Source of the DNA: Hydrogenophaga borbori
GTDB taxonomy: Bacteria; Pseudomonadota; Gammaproteobacteria; Burkholderiales; Burkholderiaceae_C
Direction: 5' to 3'
Assembly: GCF_003417535.1 (NCBI RefSeq)
Contig: NZ_QVLS01000017.1
Span: forward strand, 1 to 64,000
DNA: 64,000 nt
Part shown: positions 16,013 through 24,963 of the stretch, in pieces
Layout of the letters: the number at the start of each line of letters is the position of its first letter
Numbering within the stretch: position 1 is the first letter of the stretch
Translations under genes and position numbers: made by a program
Notes under the pieces: generated by a model
The model's input: only the letters and a program-made list of their open reading frames with translations
Told to the model about the DNA's origin: nothing
Databases searched by the model: none

Positions 16013-17227
16013 GTGTCCAACCCCTATGCAAGGATATTCAGCGAGCCCGGCGCCAAGGGCTTTTCCATCGCCGCCTTCTTCGGCCGGCTGCCGCTGGCCA
16101 TGGCGCCCATCGGCATCGTCGCCATGCTGTCCCAGACCCTGGGCGAGTACTGGCTGGCGGGCGCCGTCGCGGCCACGTACGGCCTGGGCAATGCCTTCCT
16201 GGCGCCGCAGATTTCGCGCTGGATCGACCGCTACGGCCAGACCGCGGTGGCGGCGCCGGCCGCTGCCGTGTCGGCCGCCGCCTTCGTGCTGCTGATCCTG
16301 GCCAGCCACTGGAACTGGCCGGCCTGGACGCTGTTCGCCACCGCCCTCGGCGCGGCCACGCTGCCCAGCATGTCGGCCATGGTGCGCGCCCGCTGGAGCG
16401 AGCTGTTCCGAGACCGGCCCGAGCTCAACACCGCCTTTGCCTTCGAATCCGCGGCCGACGAGCTGATCTACATCTCGGGGGCCTCGCTCTCGGTCGGCCT
16501 GGCCGCGGCCTGGTTCCCCGAGGCCGGCATGCTGGCCTCGACCCTGTTCATGGTCGGCGGCACGGCGGCCTTCCTGCTGCAGCGCAAGACCGAGCCCGCG
16601 GTGCGCGCGCCGCAGGCCGACGGCCCCGCGGGCTCGGCGATCCGCCAGCGCCCGGTGCAGATCATCACCCTCGCCCTGGTCTTCGTCGGCGCCACCTTCG
16701 CCACGGCCGAGGTCAGCGCCATCGCCATCACCACGGCGCTGGGCCAGCCCGGCGCCGCCAGCCTGGTGATCGGCGTCTACGCGGTCGGCTCCTTCGTCTT
16801 GGGGCTGGTGCTGGGCGCGCTCAACCCGCGCCTGGCCCTGCACCGCCAATTGCTCATCGCCGTGGGCGTGCTGGCCCTGACCTCGCTGCCGCTGCTGGTG
16901 GCGGGCTCGTCGGTCGCCCTGCTCGCGGCCGCCGTGTTCCTCAGTGGCGTGGCGATCTCGCCCACCTTCATCACCGCCTTCGGCCTGATCGAGCGCCGCG
17001 TGCCGGCGTCCATGCTGACCGAGGGCGTGACCTGGGTGATGACGGGCATCGGCATCGGCATGTCCCTGGGCGCGTTCGTGTCGGGCTGGGTGGTCGACCA
17101 CTTCGGCCCGCAGAACGGCTTTTGGGTGTCGGTGGTCGCCAGCCTCGCCGCGGCCCTGACCATCGCGCTGGGGCAGCGCGCGCTGGCGGGCGAGCGCGCG
17201 GCGCCCGGGCGGCTCGCGGTGTCTTGA
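16013..17227 (+). CDS. MFS transporter (efflux-type)
   Basis: 404 aa with a GTG start preceded by AGGAG at a 7-base spacing. About 12 hydrophobic segments are visible, split by a cytoplasmic loop near residues 195-220 (KTEPAVRAPQADGPAG). The loop after helix 2 (QISRWIDRYGQTAVAAP) is the degenerate MFS motif A (RxxDRxG type). It is the only gene under the divergent TetR operator, which fits an inducible exporter of a small molecule. The substrate cannot be predicted. Confidence 0.87.
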   Translation: MSNPYARIFSEPGAKGFSIAAFFGRLPLAMAPIGIVAMLSQTLGEYWLAGAVAATYGLGNAFLAPQISRWIDRYGQTAVAAPAAAVSAAAFVLLILASHWNWPAWTLFATALGAATLPSMSAMVRARWSELFRDRPELNTAFAFESAADELIYISGASLSVGLAAAWFPEAGMLASTLFMVGGTAAFLLQRKTEPAVRAPQADGPAGSAIRQRPVQIITLALVFVGATFATAEVSAIAITTALGQPGAASLVIGVYAVGSFVLGLVLGALNPRLALHRQLLIAVGVLALTSLPLLVAGSSVALLAAAVFLSGVAISPTFITAFGLIERRVPASMLTEGVTWVMTGIGIGMSLGAFVSGWVVDHFGPQNGFWVSVVASLAAALTIALGQRALAGERAAPGRLAVS

Positions 17228-17239
17228 CCCACGCGCCCT

Positions 17240-18139
17240 TCACTCCATGCGCTCGCGGATCCACCGCGCCAGCTGGCGCACGTCGTCGCGCAGGCGCTCG
17301 TGCGGCGCGATCCACAGGTTGAGCGTGTACGGGCTCTGGATGAAACCGAAGGGCGCCACCAGCTGGCCCGACTCAAGCTCCTTCTCCACCAGGTAGCGCG
17401 GCACGAGCGCCACGCCCAGCTGGGACACCGCCGCCTCGATCACCAGGTAGAAGTGCTCGTAGCGCTCGTGCGGCGTGAGGCCGATGTCCTCGCAGTTCAT
17501 CAGCGCCACCCACTCCTTCCAGGCGTAGGTGCGCGTCGCGGTTTCCAGGATGCGGGCGCGCGCCAGCGACGCGATGGAGGAGATGCCGATGCGCGCCAGG
17601 TACTCGGGATGGCACACCGGGCCGATCTGCTCGTGCTGCAGCGGCTCGATCACCACGTCCTGCGGCGGGCGGTTCATGCTGGTGCGGATCGCCAGGCTGA
17701 TCTGGTCCTGGATGAAGTCCACCTCGCCGTGGCTCATGTTGAGCCGGATTTCCACGCTGGGGTTGGCGCGCTTGAATTCGCTCAGCCGCGGGATCAGCCA
17801 CTTCATCATGATGGTGGCGGAGCACGACAGCGTGAGCGGCCCGGGCGCCAGCCGCGCCACGGCCTCGCGCATCAGGCGAAAGGCCTCCGTCAGCTGCCCC
17901 GCCAGGGCCGCGCCCTCCGGCGTGGGCGCCACGGAGCGCGGCAGGCGCACCAGCAGGGGCACACCGAACTGGTCTTCGAGCAGGTGCACGTGCCGGCTGA
18001 TCGCGCCGTGCGTGACGAACAGCTCGTCCGCCGCGGCCGTCATGGAGCCCAGGCGGGCCGCCGCCTCGAAGGCGCGCAGGGAGGTCAAGGGCAGGCGCTG
18101 GCGGGCATCGCCCCCGGCCGCAAGCGGTTGAGCTGTCAT
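17240..18139 (-). CDS. LysR-family regulator, GcvA-like
   Basis: 299 aa. The DNA-binding domain (residues 15-75) has the GcvA-type SLRAFEAAARLGSMTAAADE and THGAISRHVHLLEDQFGVPL, where the second motif departs from the usual QSAVSRQI. The C-terminal LysR substrate domain shows TLSCSATIMMKWLIPRLSEF and GLTPHERYEHFYLVIEAA. The ATG at 18137-18139 faces the sugar-acid operon across a 228-base spacer, so it is probably the activator or repressor of that operon. Its 3' end faces the MFS gene convergently, 12 bases away. Confidence 0.9.
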   Translation of the reverse strand: MTAQPLAAGGDARQRLPLTSLRAFEAAARLGSMTAAADELFVTHGAISRHVHLLEDQFGVPLLVRLPRSVAPTPEGAALAGQLTEAFRLMREAVARLAPGPLTLSCSATIMMKWLIPRLSEFKRANPSVEIRLNMSHGEVDFIQDQISLAIRTSMNRPPQDVVIEPLQHEQIGPVCHPEYLARIGISSIASLARARILETATRTYAWKEWVALMNCEDIGLTPHERYEHFYLVIEAAVSQLGVALVPRYLVEKELESGQLVAPFGFIQSPYTLNLWIAPHERLRDDVRQLARWIRERME

Positions 18140-18242
18140 AAAAACTCACAGGTAGGGACGAACAAATGGAAGGTCAGCCGCGGCGAGTCTGACTAGACTG
18201 CCGTCAATTTCCCAGCATTTGCCGTTAACGCAATGGGAAATC

Positions 18243-18258
18243 TCAGGGTTTACCCTGA
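18243..18258. promoter_or_regulatory. Palindrome in the LysR / ABC operon spacer
   Basis: TCAGGGT and ACCCTGA are separated by TT. It lies 104 bases from the LysR ATG and 109 bases from the receptor ATG, almost central in the divergent spacer. It is a candidate regulator site; LysR boxes usually have the T-N11-A form, and this short dyad is compatible but not diagnostic. Confidence 0.4.
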
Positions 18259-18367
18259 ACATCGAGCGCGCAGCTGTCAGATTTTGACCGCAGAAACCCG
18301 GCGCCCGGGCCGCGCGTGTGCATCCCATTCCGCAGGCCATCCGGCCTCAACGACCAGGAGACAAAAC

Positions 18368-19168
18368 ATGAACATCCACCGCCGTCACGCCAGCGCCCTC
18401 GTCGCGGCCCTGGGCCTCGCGCTCGCCCTGCCCGCCAGCGCGGACGTTCTGGCCAACATCAACAGCCGCAAGAAGCTGCGCGTCGCCACCGACATGGGCA
18501 TCCCGCCCTTCGGCATGCTCGACGGGTCGCTGCAACCCACCGGTTCCGACGTCGAGGTGGCGCGTGCGCTGGCCGCCGACTGGGGCGTGGAGGTGGAATT
18601 CATCAACACCACCGGCCCCACGCGCATTCCCAACGTCAACACCGACAAGGCCGATGTGGTGATCTCCTCGCTCTCCGTGACCGAAGAGCGCGCCAAGGTG
18701 GTGGACTTCACCAAGCCGTATTCCTTCATCCGCACCACGGTGATCGCGCCGGTGGCCGACAAGAGCGTGAGGGACTGGGGCGACCTGAAGGGCAAGTCCA
18801 TCGCGGTGGTGCGCAGCACCATGCAGGACGTGGAGCTGACCGCCCGTGCCTCGGCCCTGGGCATCAACGTGGTGCGTTTCGACGACGATGCCACCGTCAT
18901 CACGGCGGCCCTGTCGGGCCAGGCCACCTACGTGGGCCTGGGCGACCCGCAGATGAAGGCCATCAACCAGCGCGCGGGCGCCAAGCCCTTCGAGGCCAAG
19001 CTGGTGATCAAGCAGTTCCCGATCGCCATGGGCGTGAAGAAGGGCGAGCCCGCGCTGCTGGCCAAGCTCAACGAGTGGATCGCGGTCAACGCCAAGAGCG
19101 GCAAGCTCAACGCGCTCTACCGCAAGCACCACGGCGTCGACGTGCCCGCCGAGCTCCTGCAGCCCTGA
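18368..19168 (+). CDS. ABC transporter substrate-binding protein, polar amino acid (PAAT) type
   Basis: 266 aa from the ATG at 18368, with AGGAG 7 bases upstream. A Sec signal (hydrophobic core ending ALPASA) is followed by the SBP_bac_3 fold: KKLRVATDMGIPPFGMLDG, then DVVISSLSVTEERAKVVDFT (ligand-binding loop) and LKGKSIAVVRSTMQD. It is a periplasmic receptor that works with the two permeases and ATPase 3.6 kb downstream in the same operon. The family normally binds amino acids, yet the operon encodes sugar-acid enzymes, so its ligand may be an acidic sugar derivative (inference). Confidence 0.9.
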   Translation: MNIHRRHASALVAALGLALALPASADVLANINSRKKLRVATDMGIPPFGMLDGSLQPTGSDVEVARALAADWGVEVEFINTTGPTRIPNVNTDKADVVISSLSVTEERAKVVDFTKPYSFIRTTVIAPVADKSVRDWGDLKGKSIAVVRSTMQDVELTARASALGINVVRFDDDATVITAALSGQATYVGLGDPQMKAINQRAGAKPFEAKLVIKQFPIAMGVKKGEPALLAKLNEWIAVNAKSGKLNALYRKHHGVDVPAELLQP

Positions 19169-19304
19169 GCCACGCGCCCGTGTGCGGGCCGGGCCCCGCA
19201 CACGCCCCGCCGATTCTTCCTTGTTCCTGGCGCCCGCGCACGCACGCGCGGGCGCGCCATGGGCCTTCGCCCGGCACGCCATCCGACCCACCCCTGGAAA
19301 CGCC

Positions 19305-20564
19305 ATGCAGCAGCACCGTATTGAAGCGGACTACCTCCTCGAGACACCGGACGACCCGGAGCGCGTGGCGGCCACCATCGCCGGGGAGCAGTCCAGCGGC
19401 ACCTTCGTCCGCGTGCCGGGCGAAACGCCCGAGCTGCTCGAGCGCGCGGCGGCGCGGGTGGAGAAGCTGGAGGTCATCGAGCGCTTCACCGGCGCGCGCG
19501 CGCTGCCCACCTCGACACCGACGCCCGCGGGCGAGTCCCTGGTCCGCGCCCGGCTCACGCTTTCCTGGCCGCTGGCCACGCTGGGGCCTTCCCTGCCCAA
19601 CCTGATGGCCACGGTGGCGGGCAACCTGTTCGAGCTGCGCCAGGTGAGCGGCCTGCGCCTGCTCGACATCCGCCTGCCCCAGCCCTTCGCCGCCGCTTAC
19701 CCGGGGCCCAAGTTCGGCGCCGAGGGCACGCGCCGGCTGACCGGGGTGAAGGGGCGCCCCCTCATCGGTACCATCATCAAGCCCAGTGTCGGCTTCTCCG
19801 CCGAGGACACGGCGGCCCTGGTGGCCCAGCTCTGCGCCGCCGGCATCGATTTCATCAAGGACGACGAACTGCAGGCCGACGGACCCAACTGCCCGTTCAA
19901 CGAGCGCGTGGCCGCGGTGATGCGCGAGGTGAACGCCAGCGCGGACCGCACCGGCAAAAAGCCCATGTACGCCTTCAACCTCACCGGCGACGTCGAGGAG
20001 ATGAAGCGCCGCCACGACGTGCTGCTCGCGCACGGCGCGACCTGCCTGATGGCCAGCATCAACTCCGTGGGCCTGGCGGGCATGATCGAATTGGCGAAGT
20101 TCTCGCAGCTGCCCATCCACGCGCACCGCAACGGCTGGGGCTACCTGTCGCGCCACCCGCTGCTGGGCTGGTCGTTCACCGCGTGGAGCAAGATCTGGCG
20201 CCTGGCCGGCGCCGACCACATGCACGTCAACGGCCTGGCCAACAAGTTCTCCGAGCCCGACGACAGCGTGATCGCGTCGGCGCGCGCCTGCCTCGAACCG
20301 CTGTTCGCGGACAAGCCCTGCACCGTGATGCCCGTGTTCTCCTCGGGCCAGGGCGTCACGCAGGTGCCGGGCACCTACGCGGCCGTCAACACCACCGACC
20401 TGATCGTCACCGCTGGCGGCGGCATCCTGGCCCACCCGCAAGGCCCGGGCGCCGGCGTGAGCGCCCTGCGCGAAGCCTGGGACGCGGCGCTGCAGGGCGT
20501 GCCGCAGGCCGACTACGCGCGCACCCACCCGGCGCTGCAATCGGCGATGGAGGCCGCTGCGTGA
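19305..20564 (+). CDS. RuBisCO-like protein (form IV), probable 3-oxo-sugar-acid-phosphate decarboxylase/hydrolase
   Basis: 419 aa. The RuBisCO large-chain fold is clear: an N-terminal domain, then GTIIKPSVGFSAEDTA (Lys159, equivalent of Lys175) and GIDFIKDDELQADG with the carbamylation lysine and metal ligands (Lys185, Asp187, Glu188). HAHRNGWGYLSRHP and a phosphate loop AGGGILAHPQGPGAG follow. The second lysine of the KPKLG motif is Ser, and the loop-6 region (SSGQGVTQVPGTY) lacks the catalytic lysine, so it should not fix CO2. Pairing with a DUF1537 kinase fits the apionate pathway enzyme OiaX, which decarboxylates 3-oxo-isoapionate 4-phosphate. It overlaps the kinase gene by 4 bases. Confidence 0.88.
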   Translation: MQQHRIEADYLLETPDDPERVAATIAGEQSSGTFVRVPGETPELLERAAARVEKLEVIERFTGARALPTSTPTPAGESLVRARLTLSWPLATLGPSLPNLMATVAGNLFELRQVSGLRLLDIRLPQPFAAAYPGPKFGAEGTRRLTGVKGRPLIGTIIKPSVGFSAEDTAALVAQLCAAGIDFIKDDELQADGPNCPFNERVAAVMREVNASADRTGKKPMYAFNLTGDVEEMKRRHDVLLAHGATCLMASINSVGLAGMIELAKFSQLPIHAHRNGWGYLSRHPLLGWSFTAWSKIWRLAGADHMHVNGLANKFSEPDDSVIASARACLEPLFADKPCTVMPVFSSGQGVTQVPGTYAAVNTTDLIVTAGGGILAHPQGPGAGVSALREAWDAALQGVPQADYARTHPALQSAMEAAA

Positions 20565-21925
20565 GCGGCGCCCGTCCGCTCCCCCCGGGGCCGCTGATCG
20601 CCTTCTATGGCGACGACTTCACGGGCTCGTCGGCGGCCATGGAGGTGCTGGCCTTCGCCGGGCTCGAGACCATCCTGTTCCTCGCGCCGCCCACGCCCGA
20701 GCGCCTGGCCCGTTTCGCGCACTACCGCGCCATCGGCGTGGCGGGCGTGGCGCGCTCGCGACCGCCCGAGTGGATGGAGCAGCACCTGCCCGCGGTCTTC
20801 GAGCAGCTCGCCGGCATCGGCGCGCCCGTCGTCCACTACAAGGTGTGCTCGACCTTCGACTCGGCGCCCCACATCGGCAACATCGGCCGCGCGGCCGAGA
20901 TCGCCCGGCGGCGCTTCGCGGGGTGGATCCCGCTCGTGGTGTCGGACCCCGGCATGGGCCGTTTCCAGGCCTTCGGCAACCTGTTCGCGCACGCCAACGG
21001 CGTGGGCTACCGGCTCGACCGCCACCCCACCATGGCGGCCCACCCCACCACGCCCATGCACGAGGCCGACCTGGGCCGCCACCTGGCCGCGCAGACCGAT
21101 CTGCGCGTGGGCCTGGTGGATTTCGCCAGCATGAAACGCGGCCGGGCCGATGCGCTGCTGGCGCAGGAGATCGAACGCGGCGCGGCCATCGTCTCGGTGG
21201 ACGTGCTGGACCCGGAAACCCTGCGCGAGGCCGGTCGTCTGATCTGGGAACGGGGCGCGGCGCCGCAGTTTGTCCTGGGCTCGCAAGGCGTCGAGCAGGC
21301 GCTGGTGGCGCACTGGCGCGCGGCCGGGCTGATGCCGTCCGCCTCCGCCAGCGCCGGCTGCGCCCGCGCGGAGCGCCTCGCGGCCGTGTCGGGCTCGGTG
21401 TCGCCGATCACGGCGGCGCAGATCGAGCACGCCTGCGCGCGGGGCTTCGAGCCCATCGTGCTGGACGCGCGGCTGGCGGTCCACGAGGACCTGCTGGCCG
21501 CCGAGGTGCGGCGCGTGAGCGCGCTCGGCCGCGAGGCCATCGCGCGGGGTCGCGACCCGCTGGTCTTCACCGCCACCGGCCCCGACGATCCGCGCGTGGC
21601 CGCGTTCCGCGACGCCGTGCGGGCCAGCGGCACGCCGATCGCCACCGTCAACGACCGGCTCGGTGCCGCCCTCGGCGACGTCCTCAACGCCCTGGTGCGC
21701 CAGTGCGGCCTGCGGCGCGCCGTCATCTCCGGCGGCGACACCTCCAGCCACGCGGCCTCGCGCCTGGGCATCGACGCGCTGACCGCCATCGCGCCGCTGT
21801 CGCCGGGCGTGCCGCTGTGCCGCGCCCATTCGACCGACCCCGCCATCGACGGCCTGGAGATCGCCCTCAAGGGCGGCCAGACCGGCGCCCCCGACTTTTT
21901 CACGGCGGTCAGAGACCCACACTGA
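20561..21925 (+). CDS. DUF1537-family (four-carbon acid sugar kinase-like) kinase
   Basis: 454 aa from a GTG that overlaps the RLP stop codon (GTGA). The N-terminal domain starts FYGDDFTGSSAAMEVL, the DUF1537 substrate-binding motif. The C-terminal nucleotide-binding domain shows RRAVISGGDTSSHAASRLG and the closing ALKGGQTGAPDFF. Family members phosphorylate C4/C5 sugar acids or 3-oxo acids (OtnK, DtnK, OiaK). Coupled to a RuBisCO-like protein it most resembles OiaK, which makes the phosphorylated 3-oxo acid consumed by the RLP. The exact sugar acid is unproven. Confidence 0.87.
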   Translation: MSGARPLPPGPLIAFYGDDFTGSSAAMEVLAFAGLETILFLAPPTPERLARFAHYRAIGVAGVARSRPPEWMEQHLPAVFEQLAGIGAPVVHYKVCSTFDSAPHIGNIGRAAEIARRRFAGWIPLVVSDPGMGRFQAFGNLFAHANGVGYRLDRHPTMAAHPTTPMHEADLGRHLAAQTDLRVGLVDFASMKRGRADALLAQEIERGAAIVSVDVLDPETLREAGRLIWERGAAPQFVLGSQGVEQALVAHWRAAGLMPSASASAGCARAERLAAVSGSVSPITAAQIEHACARGFEPIVLDARLAVHEDLLAAEVRRVSALGREAIARGRDPLVFTATGPDDPRVAAFRDAVRASGTPIATVNDRLGAALGDVLNALVRQCGLRRAVISGGDTSSHAASRLGIDALTAIAPLSPGVPLCRAHSTDPAIDGLEIALKGGQTGAPDFFTAVRDPH

Positions 21926-21959
21926 ACCGCCGCACGCCCTCACCACCACAGGACCCTTC

Positions 21960-22751
21960 ATGAGACTGCAAGCAAAGATCGCCCTCATCACCGGCGGTGC
22001 CCGCGGCATCGGCTTCGCCATCGCCACGGCCCTCGCGCGCCAGGGCGCCGTCATCGCCATCGCCGACATCAACCCCCAGGGCGCCAACGCGGCGGCCGCC
22101 AAACTGCGCGAGGCCGGCGCCCAGGCGCACGGCTTCGTGGTCGACGTGGCCGATCCGCGCTCGGTGGAGACGCTGCTCAAGGACGTCACCACCCAGCTCG
22201 GCCGGCTCGACATCCTCATCAACAACGCCGGCATCGGCGGCAACACCCCGTTCCTGGACATCACGCTGGAGAACTGGAACCGCACCATCGCCATCAACCT
22301 CACCGGCGCCTTCATCGTGGCGCAGGCCTGCGCCCGGCGCATGGTGGCGCAGGGCCACGGCGGCAAGATCATCAACATCGCCTCGCTCTCGGGCCAGCGC
22401 GGCGGCAACGGCCGCGGCGCCTACGGCGCGGCCAAGGCCGGCCTGGAGCTGCTCACCAAGGTGATGGCGGTCGAGCTGTCGCCGCACGGCATCAACGTGA
22501 ACAACATCGCGCCCGGCGCCATCGAGACCGAGATGGCCGCGACCGCACACGACGCCGCCACGCGCAGCGCCTACAACTACCTCGTGCCCATGGTGCGCTA
22601 TGGCACGCCCGAGGAAATCGGCGACGCGGCCGTGTTCCTCTGCTCGGACGAAGCGCGCTACGTGCAGGGCCACACGCTCAACGTCGACGGCGGCTTCCGT
22701 GCCGCCGGCCTGATGTTCGGCGACCGCAAGGCGCCCCCAGTCTCGGCTTGA
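21960..22751 (+). CDS. Short-chain dehydrogenase/reductase
   Basis: 263 aa classical SDR: TGGARGIGFAIA (cofactor loop, residues 11-22), ADINPQ after beta-2 suggesting NAD preference, NNAGIGG, a catalytic serine in IASLSGQRGG and YGAAKAGLELL (Tyr/Lys). NVDGGFRAAG closes the domain. Lying 34 bases after the kinase, it probably oxidises the imported polyol acid to the 3-oxo acid that the kinase accepts; this replaces the oxidoisomerase I would expect in the known apionate route. That role is inference from position. Confidence 0.88.
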   Translation: MRLQAKIALITGGARGIGFAIATALARQGAVIAIADINPQGANAAAAKLREAGAQAHGFVVDVADPRSVETLLKDVTTQLGRLDILINNAGIGGNTPFLDITLENWNRTIAINLTGAFIVAQACARRMVAQGHGGKIINIASLSGQRGGNGRGAYGAAKAGLELLTKVMAVELSPHGINVNNIAPGAIETEMAATAHDAATRSAYNYLVPMVRYGTPEEIGDAAVFLCSDEARYVQGHTLNVDGGFRAAGLMFGDRKAPPVSA

Positions 22752-22788
22752 TCCCGCGCGCGCGGGCAACCCCATCGGAGGCACGACG

Positions 22789-23466
22789 GTGACCCTGGAC
22801 TTCACTCCCATCCTCGAACGATGGCCGATGCTGCTGGACGGTGCGCTGGTGACGCTGCAGCTGGCCGCCGCCGCCACCCTGCTGGGGTTCGTGATCGGCA
22901 CGCTCTGCGCCATCGGCCGCAATTCGAGCGTGCGCTGGCTGTCGGCGCTGTGCGCGGGCTACGTGGAAGGCATCCGCAATACCCCGTTCCTGGTGCAGAT
23001 CTTCCTCGTCTTCTTCGGCCTGTCCTCGATCGGCATCACGATGAGCGCCTTCTCGGTGGCCATCATCGCGCTCACCATCAACGTGGGCGCGTACACGGGC
23101 GAGATCATGCGCGCCGGCTTCAACTCGGTACATGCCGGCCAATGGGAAGCGGCCGAGTGCCTGGGCCTGTCGCGCGCCCAGGTGTACTGGCACGTGGTGC
23201 TGCGCCCGGCCGTGGAGCGCGTCTACCCCTCGCTCACCAGCCAGTTCATCCTGCTGATGCTGGCCTCCTCCATCACCTCGCAGATCTCGGTGGCCGAGCT
23301 CACCGGCAACGCCAACTACATCCAGGGCGTCTCGTTCCGGCCAATGGAGACCTACATCACGATCGGCTTCATGTACTTCGGCCTGGCGCTGGTCATGCGG
23401 CTGGGGTTCTGGCTGCTCGGCCTGGTGATCTTTCCGCGCCGCCGCCGCCTCGGCACGCCGCTTTGA
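22789..23466 (+). CDS. ABC transporter permease, polar amino acid type (first)
   Basis: 225 aa from a GTG with GGAGG 7 bases upstream. About five transmembrane segments start with MLLDGALVTLQLAAAATLLG. The EAA loop reads GQWEAAECLGLSRAQVYWHVVLRPA, the contact surface for the ATPase. This is HisM/GlnP-type. It works with the permease that starts 14 bases downstream, the ATPase and the receptor at the head of the operon. Confidence 0.92.
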   Translation: MTLDFTPILERWPMLLDGALVTLQLAAAATLLGFVIGTLCAIGRNSSVRWLSALCAGYVEGIRNTPFLVQIFLVFFGLSSIGITMSAFSVAIIALTINVGAYTGEIMRAGFNSVHAGQWEAAECLGLSRAQVYWHVVLRPAVERVYPSLTSQFILLMLASSITSQISVAELTGNANYIQGVSFRPMETYITIGFMYFGLALVMRLGFWLLGLVIFPRRRRLGTPL

Positions 23467-23480
23467 AGGGAGAGCGAACG

Positions 23481-24137
23481 ATGCCCACCTTTGGTCTTGT
23501 CCACGTTCAATTCCTGCTCCAGGGCGCCCTGTGGACGGTCGCGCTGTCGGCCTGCGCCTTCATCGGCGGTGGCCTGATGGGGCTGCTGATCGCGCTGTGC
23601 CGCGTCTCTCGCTTCGCCTGGCTGCGCGCCATCGCGGCGGCCTACATCCAGGTGGTCCAGGGCGTGCCGCTGCTGGTCATCATGTTCGCGGGCTACTTCG
23701 GCCTGCCGGCGCTGGGCCTGGCGGTGTCGCCGCTGATGGCGGCGACGCTGTCCATGACGATCTGGGTCGGCGCCTACCTCGGCGAGTTCTGGCGCGGCAG
23801 CATCCAGTCGGTGCCCAAGGCGCAGTGGGAGGCGGCCGAGTGCCTGGCGCTGAGCCGCACGCAGCGCATGTTCAAGGTGATCATTCCGCAGGCCATCCGC
23901 AACGCCACGCCGGGCACCGTCGGCTTCATGGTGCAGATCGTCAAGAACACCTCGCTGGCGTCGGCGGTGAGCTTCGTCGACCTGACGCGGGCGGGCCAGC
24001 TGATCAACAACTCCACCTTCCAGCCCTTCATCACCTTCGTGGTCGTGGCGCTGATCTACTTTCTGCTCTGCTATCCGCTGTCGGCCCTGAGCCGGCGGCT
24101 GGAGCAACGCATGGCGCGCGGCATGCGCAGCGCGTGA
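23481..24137 (+). CDS. ABC transporter permease, polar amino acid type (second)
   Basis: 218 aa from the ATG at 23481. It starts FLLQGALWTVALSACAFIGG and carries the EAA loop KAQWEAAECLALSRTQRMFK. It is the partner of the preceding permease, forming the heterodimeric membrane channel. GAAGGGAGAG lies upstream in the 14-base gap and serves as ribosome site. The following ATPase gene starts within 25 bases. Confidence 0.92.
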   Translation: MPTFGLVHVQFLLQGALWTVALSACAFIGGGLMGLLIALCRVSRFAWLRAIAAAYIQVVQGVPLLVIMFAGYFGLPALGLAVSPLMAATLSMTIWVGAYLGEFWRGSIQSVPKAQWEAAECLALSRTQRMFKVIIPQAIRNATPGTVGFMVQIVKNTSLASAVSFVDLTRAGQLINNSTFQPFITFVVVALIYFLLCYPLSALSRRLEQRMARGMRSA

Positions 24138-24160
24138 GCCTCTCCATGAAAGAAGACCTT

Positions 24161-24931
24161 ATGAATGACCTTGTCCCGACCGCCGCCGGCACCGCCGATT
24201 CCGCGAACGACATCGTGGTGCTGCGCGATGTGCACAAGAGCTTCGGCCAGATCGAAGTCCTCAAGGGCGTGAGCTTTCAGGTCAAGCGCGGCGAGGTCAC
24301 GGTGCTCATCGGCAAGTCCGGCTCCGGCAAGAGCACCGCGCTGCGCTGCATCGACCGGCTCGAGAAGGTGAACCGCGGCCACATCCAGGTGTGCGGCCAC
24401 GTGCTCACCGACCCCACGCTGGACCTGCGGCAGCTGCGCCTGGACGTGGGCATCGTGTTCCAGAGCTACAACCTGTTCCCGCACCTGACGATCGGCGAGA
24501 ACATCATGCTCGCGCCGCGCAGCGTGAAAAAGCTGGGCAAGGCGCAGGCCATCGCGCTGGCCCAGCAGTGCCTGAGTCAGGTGGGCCTGTCGGAGAAGTT
24601 CGACGCCTACCCCGAGCAGCTGTCGGGCGGCCAGCAGCAGCGCGCGGCCATCGCCCGCTCGCTCGCGATGCAACCCAAGGTGATGCTGTTCGATGAAGTG
24701 ACCTCCGCGCTCGACCCGCAGCTCACCGGCGAGGTGCTGCGCGTCATCGAAGGCCTGGCGGACCAGGGCATGACCATGGTGATGGTCACGCACGAGATGA
24801 ACTTCGCCCGCAAGATCGCGGACCAGCTCGTCTTCATGCACCAGGGCAAGGTCTGGGAGGTGGGCCCGGCGGACGTGCTCGACCACCCCCAGACCGAGGA
24901 GCTGCGGGACTTCCTGGGGCACGACCTCTGA
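24161..24931 (+). CDS. ABC transporter ATP-binding protein, polar amino acid type
   Basis: 256 aa from the ATG at 24161; an in-frame ATG at 24146 would add five residues but has no ribosome site. Walker A (GKSGSGKST), Q-loop (GIVFQSYNLFPHLT), signature (LSGGQQQRAAIARSLAM), Walker B (VMLFDEVTSALDPQ) and the H-loop (MVTHEMNFA) are all intact. This GlnQ/HisP-like protein energises the two permeases. It is the last gene of the RLP operon. Confidence 0.93.
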   Translation: MNDLVPTAAGTADSANDIVVLRDVHKSFGQIEVLKGVSFQVKRGEVTVLIGKSGSGKSTALRCIDRLEKVNRGHIQVCGHVLTDPTLDLRQLRLDVGIVFQSYNLFPHLTIGENIMLAPRSVKKLGKAQAIALAQQCLSQVGLSEKFDAYPEQLSGGQQQRAAIARSLAMQPKVMLFDEVTSALDPQLTGEVLRVIEGLADQGMTMVMVTHEMNFARKIADQLVFMHQGKVWEVGPADVLDHPQTEELRDFLGHDL

Positions 24932-24963
24932 GCCGGCGGCGTTCGCCCGCGTCCCTGGACGCG

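Noticed and set aside
19305..20564. True (CO2-fixing) RuBisCO large subunit
   Set aside because: The KPKLG second lysine and the loop-6 lysine are missing, no small subunit or phosphoribulokinase gene is near, and a DUF1537 kinase is coupled to it.
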